In this document: positions 5,228 through 8,844 of the stretch, piece after piece
How the letters are laid out: every line of letters begins with the position of its first letter
Position numbering within the stretch: position 1 is the stretch's first letter
Assembly: GCA_036744635.1 (NCBI GenBank)
Contig: DAIOHQ010000210.1
Span: 1-8,844, forward strand
DNA length: 8,844 bases
Reading direction: 5' to 3'
Origin: DAIOHQ01 sp036744635
GTDB taxonomy: Bacteria > Planctomycetota > Phycisphaerae > Tepidisphaerales > Tepidisphaeraceae
Position numbers and translations under genes: made by a program
Notes under the pieces: model-generated
Database searches by the model: none
What the model was told of the DNA's origin: nothing
Seen by the model: the letters and a program-made list of their open reading frames with translations, nothing else

Positions 5228-6730
5228 ATGTCCATTTCCCGGCAAACTCGCCTCGCCGTGTGGATCGCGCTGGTGTTGGCGGTGGTCGTCGGGCAGGCTG
5301 TTTGGCTGATTGCCTTGCGGGGCGAGAGAATCCTGAATAGCGACGGACTGCTCATTGGCGGGCAAATTCTGCTCGTGAGCTTGCTGCTGGGATTGATGGC
5401 GCTGCTGGCGACGACGCCGGTGGATGCGTTGCGATTGTCTGAGGCGATGAGCACGCGTTTGATTGTACTGATGACGGTTTTGTTTCAGGGGGCGGCGGTG
5501 GTGCTGCTTTGGCCGGGAATTTCGGAAGATCTTGCGCGGTATCGGCTGGATGGGGGGATGTGGCTGGCTGGAGTGTCCCCCTACGCGGTCACGCCGGCGG
5601 AATTTAGCGCGCGCGGCGGGCGGATGGACGGCATCGACGCGACCGTAACATTTCCCAACCTGCACACTATTTATCCCCCGCTGGCGGAAGGCATTTTCGC
5701 CGCTGGGCGGGTGATCGAACGGATTTGCTTTGGGGAACTGCCAGCCCAGCGAGTCGACCCGCCTCCGACGATGCGCGACAGGGAAGTTCGCTTCTCTGGG
5801 GTCAAGCCATGGCGCGAGCAGATCGGCGCGATCTCCTGGCAGGAGCGGGGCGTGGCGCTGCGGGGGATGGCCGGGTGCTTCGCGGTGGTGGCGACGTGCC
5901 TGCTGCTGGCGATACTGCGGCAGCGCGGGAGCAGTCCGTGGTGGGCGGTGCTGTTTGCGTGGAATCCGTTGCTGACGATGGAATGCGCGGGGATGGGGCA
6001 CATTGATATTGCCGGCGTGTGCCTGCTGCTTGGGGCGCTCTGGTTGGCCGACCGGCAACGGTTCGCAGGATCGGGCGCGCTGGTGGCCCTGGCCGGCGCG
6101 GTGAAGCCGATCGGACTGGCGCTGATGCCGTTTGCTGTCCTGGCGGCGTATCGCGCGCGGGGCTTGCGGGCGGCCGGCGGCACGCTGGCCGTGGGCGCTG
6201 CGGTGCTGATCATCATGTATCTTCCAGCGCTGTATCAGCACGGATATGCCGGGTGGCGGCAGACGGCGGAGGTGTATTCGCGGCACTGGGAAGCGAACGG
6301 CTCGGTGGCCGAGGTGATCAAAATCGTGTTCGGGCAAGGCAACGACGGCTGGGCGATGGTTCACGCCAAAGAGTATGCACGGATCACCTCAGCAGTCGTG
6401 GTGCTTGTCGCGATGTTGCTGCTGTTGTGGTCGGGGGCATCACTGGAGCGTGCGGGATATTGGATTCCGCTGGTTGCGCTGCTCACCGCCCCTGTGGTGT
6501 ATCCATGGTATCTGTTATGGATACTCTGCATGGTGCCGCTGCTGCGAGGCAGGGCTGGTTGGGCGGGACTGCTCTGGTCGGGAACGGTGGCGATGGCGTA
6601 TCTGCTGTGGCATCAACCCACTTGGCGCTTACGCGCCGGGCAGACGGTGGCGGAATATGCAATCGTGTTTGGGGTTGTGGTTGCGGAGCTTGTATTCGCG
6701 CATGAATCAGCAGAATCGGAGATGCGATGA
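5228..6730 (+). CDS. GT-C fold glycosyltransferase (GT87/MptB-like polyprenol-phosphate-sugar mannosyltransferase type), integral membrane
   Basis: This is a 500-residue multi-pass membrane protein of the type that moves a sugar from a lipid-phosphate donor onto an extracytoplasmic acceptor. Hydrophobic helices are at about 9-29, 41-62, 77-95, 212-230, 237-249, 258-273, 282-305, 315-335, 387-402, 411-433, 443-461 and 475-490. GT-C/GT87 hallmarks are SEDLARYRLDGG (99-110), with acidic E100/D101 placed like the catalytic acid of the first outer loop; GVSPYA (115-120); IYPPLAEG (148-155); WNPLLTMECAGMGHID (245-260); KPIGLALMPF (293-302); HWEANGS (353-359); and YPWYLLW (425-431). The upstream ATG at 5066 is rejected because it overlaps the preceding gene with an arginine-rich, non-membrane sequence. 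The ATG at 5228 immediately precedes helix 1 but has no clear Shine-Dalgarno sequence; GTG at 5171 is an alternative. Its stop overlaps the next start as ATGA. Donor and acceptor sugars are unknown. Confidence 0.82.
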   Translation: MSISRQTRLAVWIALVLAVVVGQAVWLIALRGERILNSDGLLIGGQILLVSLLLGLMALLATTPVDALRLSEAMSTRLIVLMTVLFQGAAVVLLWPGISEDLARYRLDGGMWLAGVSPYAVTPAEFSARGGRMDGIDATVTFPNLHTIYPPLAEGIFAAGRVIERICFGELPAQRVDPPPTMRDREVRFSGVKPWREQIGAISWQERGVALRGMAGCFAVVATCLLLAILRQRGSSPWWAVLFAWNPLLTMECAGMGHIDIAGVCLLLGALWLADRQRFAGSGALVALAGAVKPIGLALMPFAVLAAYRARGLRAAGGTLAVGAAVLIIMYLPALYQHGYAGWRQTAEVYSRHWEANGSVAEVIKIVFGQGNDGWAMVHAKEYARITSAVVVLVAMLLLLWSGASLERAGYWIPLVALLTAPVVYPWYLLWILCMVPLLRGRAGWAGLLWSGTVAMAYLLWHQPTWRLRAGQTVAEYAIVFGVVVAELVFAHESAESEMR

Positions 6731-7590
6731 GATGGCAGCGATCGAAAGCAGCGGTATTGCGGCGGCTGGTTGCGCGAGGCTCGGTGGTCATGCCGGGGGT
6801 GTCTAATGGCGCGGTGGCGCTGCAGGCCGAGGCCGCGGGATTCGAGGCGCTGTATGTCAGCGGCGCCGGACTGGCCAACAGCGCGGGGCTGCCGGATATC
6901 AGCCTGTTGTCATTGACTGAAATCGCCCAGCTCGCGGGTTATATCGCCCGCGCGGTGACGATTCCCGCGATCGTGGATGGCGATACCGGCTTTGGCGGGC
7001 CGGCCAATACCGCCCGGGCGGTGCAGGAATTCGAGCGCGCCGGTCTGGCGGGCATGCACATGGAAGACCAGACCTTCCCCAAGCGCTGCGGGCATCTGGG
7101 CGGCAAGGAACTTGTCTCCACTGGGGAGATGGTCGAGAAGATCCGCGCCGCGGTTGCGGCGCGCGACAACCCGGATTTTCTGATTATTGCCCGCACCGAC
7201 GCGCGGGCGGTGGAAGGGTTTGACGGGGCGGTTGAGCGCGCACAGCTTTATCTGAAGGCCGGGGCGGATGCCATTTTTCCCGAGGCGCTGGAGACGGCCG
7301 GGGAATTTCGCCGCTTCGCCAAGTCCATCAAATCCCCCCTGCTTGCCAACATGACAGAATTCGGCAAGAGCCCCCTGCTCTCGGCCAGGCAACTGCAGCG
7401 GATGGGATATCGCATGGTGATCTTTCCGATGACTGCATTCCGCATCTCCATGCAAGCCACCGAAGCCTGCCTGGTGCATCTCAAGAAGCATGGAACGCAG
7501 CGGCAGCTTCTGGAGCGGATGCAGACGCGCGAGGAACTTTATCATCTCTTGCGATATGACCCGGCGGGGAAAAAGTGGCCTGTATTTTAG
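6727..7590 (+). CDS. prpB: 2-methylisocitrate lyase (PrpB-like, isocitrate lyase/PEP mutase superfamily)
   Basis: This 287-residue cytoplasmic enzyme is predicted to cleave 2-methylisocitrate to pyruvate and succinate, the last step of the methylcitrate cycle for propionyl-CoA. It has the PrpB layout: YVSGAGLANSAGLPD at 43-57, DGDTGFGG at 84-91 with metal-binding D84 and D86, MEDQTFPKRCGH at 112-123 with the lyase signature KRCGH and catalytic C121, IIARTDA at 153-159, FPEA near 231 and NMTEFGKSPLL further on. The Cys-containing KRCGH favours a lyase over PEP mutase or oxaloacetate hydrolase. Many PrpB proteins read DADTGFGG; this one has Gly85. Length is close to the roughly 295 residues of known PrpB. 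GGAG (6718-6721) lies 5 nt before the ATG, which overlaps the glycosyltransferase stop (ATGA), suggesting translational coupling. The citrate synthase-family gene 150 bp downstream fits the same pathway. Action on a related substrate cannot be excluded. Confidence 0.85.
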   Translation: MRWQRSKAAVLRRLVARGSVVMPGVSNGAVALQAEAAGFEALYVSGAGLANSAGLPDISLLSLTEIAQLAGYIARAVTIPAIVDGDTGFGGPANTARAVQEFERAGLAGMHMEDQTFPKRCGHLGGKELVSTGEMVEKIRAAVAARDNPDFLIIARTDARAVEGFDGAVERAQLYLKAGADAIFPEALETAGEFRRFAKSIKSPLLANMTEFGKSPLLSARQLQRMGYRMVIFPMTAFRISMQATEACLVHLKKHGTQRQLLERMQTREELYHLLRYDPAGKKWPVF

Positions 7591-7605
7591 CACATCATTG
7601 CGGCA

Positions 7606-7620
7606 TTGCGCACCTATAAT
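7606..7620 (+). promoter_or_regulatory. Possible distal promoter of the citrate synthase-family gene (TTGCGC + TATAAT)
   Basis: TATAAT (7615-7620) follows TTGCGC (7606-7611) with a 3-nt gap, 16 bp after the prpB stop codon. Initiation about 7 nt downstream would give a leader of roughly 110 nt. There is no recognisable -35 hexamer at the usual spacing. The gap has no clear terminator after prpB, so read-through from prpB is also possible. Confidence 0.4.
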
Positions 7621-7673
7621 TCCGCCGGTCCGAGTAAGGTTTTACGCCATCGCTTCGGCATCAATTTGCTGCT

Positions 7674-7688
7674 CTGCGCGCCTATAAT
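7674..7688 (+). promoter_or_regulatory. Probable proximal promoter of the citrate synthase-family gene (CTGCGC + TATAAT)
   Basis: TATAAT (7683-7688) follows CTGCGC (7674-7679) with the same 3-nt gap as in the distal box. A start near 7695 gives a leader of about 45 nt that includes AGGAG (7728-7732), 8 nt before the ATG at 7741. A -35 match is again missing. The leader contains a small odd palindrome, CACC-T-GGTG, near 7704-7712, which could be chance. The rest of 7591-7740 shows no gene or RNA structure I can support. Confidence 0.5.
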
Positions 7689-7740
7689 TTTTCAGTAAAC
7701 CGGCACCTGGTGGCAGCACTCGATGAGAGGAGTTGGAACC

Positions 7741-8844
7741 ATGAGCGCGGAAGGAAAAACATCCTATATCACCGCCCCCCCCGGCCTGGAGGGCGTCATC
7801 GCGGGGGAGTCGGCCATCTGCAGCGTCGATGCGCGCAGCGGGCTGATGTACCGGGGGTACAACATCGATGAGATCGCCGGACGAACCAGCTTTGAAGAAA
7901 TCGCCTGGCTGCTGCTCCGTGGTGAATTGCCCAGCGGCGAGGAACAGCGGCAGATGCGCGAGGAACTTTCGCGCGAGGCCGAACTGCCGGACGCGGTGGT
8001 CAAGTTGCTTCGACTGCTGGCCGGCTCGGCGGCGCCGATCGACCTGCTGCGGACGGCGGTCTCCGCCGTGGGAATTTTCGACGCCGAAGCGAATGATAAT
8101 TCTCACGATGCCAATCAGCGCAAGGCGATTCGGCTGATCGCGAAAGTTTCGACGCTGGTGAGCAGCGGGTGGCGGATTTCGCGGGGGATGGAACCGGTGG
8201 CGCCGCCGCCGGGGATGGGGCTGGCCGAGCGATTTCTGTATTGCCTGAATGCCGAGCGGCCGGCGGATTGGCAGGTGCGGGCGCTCAACACCATGCTTGC
8301 GCTGTACGCCGAGCATGAGTTCAACGCCTCGACGTTTTCAGCGCGGGTGACGGCTTCGACGTTGGCGGACATCTATTCGGCCGTCACCAGCGCGATCGGC
8401 ACGCTCAAGGGGGCGCTGCACGGGGGCGCAAACGAGGCGTCGATGTCGATGCTGCGCGAGATCAAGCGGCCGGAGGATGCCGATGCGTGGGTGGCAGCGC
8501 ATCTGGCGAAAAAGGAAAAGATCATGGGATTCGGCCACCGCGTCTACCGCACGGGAGACTCGCGCGTGCCGGTGGCGCGGCGTCTGGCGCGGGAACTGGC
8601 AGTTCGATTCGGCGAAGAGCAGTTGATCGACACCGTCGAGCAGCTTGAAGCGGCGATGGAGCGGCAAAAGGGCTTGTATGCCAACGTTGATCTCTACGCG
8701 GCGCCGATTCTGCACTTGATGGGCATCCCATCGGCGCTGGATGTGCCGGTATTTGCCTGCGCCCGCGTGGCCGGCTGGTGCGCCCATGTCATCGAGCAAC
8801 ACGATCACAACCGCATCATCCGGCCCCGGTCACTGTATGTCGGG
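7741..8844 (+). CDS. Citrate synthase / 2-methylcitrate synthase, 3' end beyond the window
   Basis: The frame is open for 368 codons to the right edge without a stop. Short citrate synthases have about 370-390 residues, so little is missing. The enzyme condenses oxaloacetate with acetyl-CoA or propionyl-CoA. The start is clear: AGGAG 8 nt before the ATG. Family motifs are RGYNIDEIA (about 39-47), HEFNASTFSARV with H192, GALHGGANE with catalytic H227, GFGHRVY with H266, and NVDLYAAPIL with catalytic D317; the late motif FACARVAGWCAH also matches. Both catalytic histidines and the aspartate are intact. The neighbouring prpB-like gene argues for 2-methylcitrate synthase (prpC). However, LHGGANE and GHRVY are, as I recall, more like citrate synthases, while PrpC proteins often have KHGGANE and GHPVY. 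Specificity is therefore left open and both symbols (prpC, gltA/citZ) remain possible. An 8-C run at 7775-7782 lies early in the frame, which is intact. Confidence 0.9.
   Translation, partial: MSAEGKTSYITAPPGLEGVIAGESAICSVDARSGLMYRGYNIDEIAGRTSFEEIAWLLLRGELPSGEEQRQMREELSREAELPDAVVKLLRLLAGSAAPIDLLRTAVSAVGIFDAEANDNSHDANQRKAIRLIAKVSTLVSSGWRISRGMEPVAPPPGMGLAERFLYCLNAERPADWQVRALNTMLALYAEHEFNASTFSARVTASTLADIYSAVTSAIGTLKGALHGGANEASMSMLREIKRPEDADAWVAAHLAKKEKIMGFGHRVYRTGDSRVPVARRLARELAVRFGEEQLIDTVEQLEAAMERQKGLYANVDLYAAPILHLMGIPSALDVPVFACARVAGWCAHVIEQHDHNRIIRPRSLYVG

Noticed and set aside
5153..6364. Long minus-strand ORF (403 codons) opposite the glycosyltransferase gene
   Set aside because: Its Arg/His/Gln/Pro-rich composition is typical of antisense translation of a GC-rich gene; the plus-strand frame has clear membrane helices and family motifs.
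7591..7740. Rho-independent terminator after prpB
   Set aside because: No GC-rich stem followed by a T-tract was found; the region has only TATAAT boxes and a short CACC-T-GGTG palindrome.

Overview
This window is GC-rich bacterial DNA holding eight protein genes, two of them cut by the window edges. Coding density is high. No rRNA, tRNA, CRISPR array, transposase or phage gene is visible. The gene set is ordinary for a free-living heterotroph, and no gene names a phylum. A family of GC-rich hairpin repeats opening with GGTGGGGCAGACATTC resembles intergenic repeats I associate with Planctomycetes/Phycisphaerae-type genomes. That placement is a weak inference.

Left half, minus strand (1-4494, read right to left): a glycerol kinase (glpK, 4494-3013) is followed, after 264 bp of mostly repeat DNA, by a sugar-type (CUT2, ribose-like) ABC importer. 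The importer order is permease (2748-1660), lipoprotein substrate-binding protein (1614-604), then ATPase (480 to beyond the left edge). The three importer genes are spaced like an operon. Hairpin repeats lie in the glpK-permease gap (copies R2 and R3, head to head) and in the binding protein-ATPase gap (copy R1). Together the genes suggest uptake of a small sugar or polyol, with glycerol kinase as a possible but unproven metabolic partner.

Right half, plus strand (4597-8844): a small membrane-anchored protein with a possible PDZ-like core, then a multi-pass GT-C type glycosyltransferase, then a 2-methylisocitrate lyase (prpB-like) whose start codon overlaps the glycosyltransferase stop by 4 nt. 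After a 150-bp gap with two TATAAT boxes comes a citrate/2-methylcitrate synthase running off the right edge. The last two genes suggest the methylcitrate cycle for propionyl-CoA, although several active-site neighbours in the synthase look more citrate-synthase-like.

The most interesting non-coding signal is the repeat family. Three copies of about 72 nt are related with compensatory base changes in their stems. Five C-A mismatches seen on one strand all become G-U wobbles on the other, which points to a conserved structure working as RNA. A second pattern is a shared TGCGC block just upstream of three TATAAT boxes that lack a convincing -35 element.
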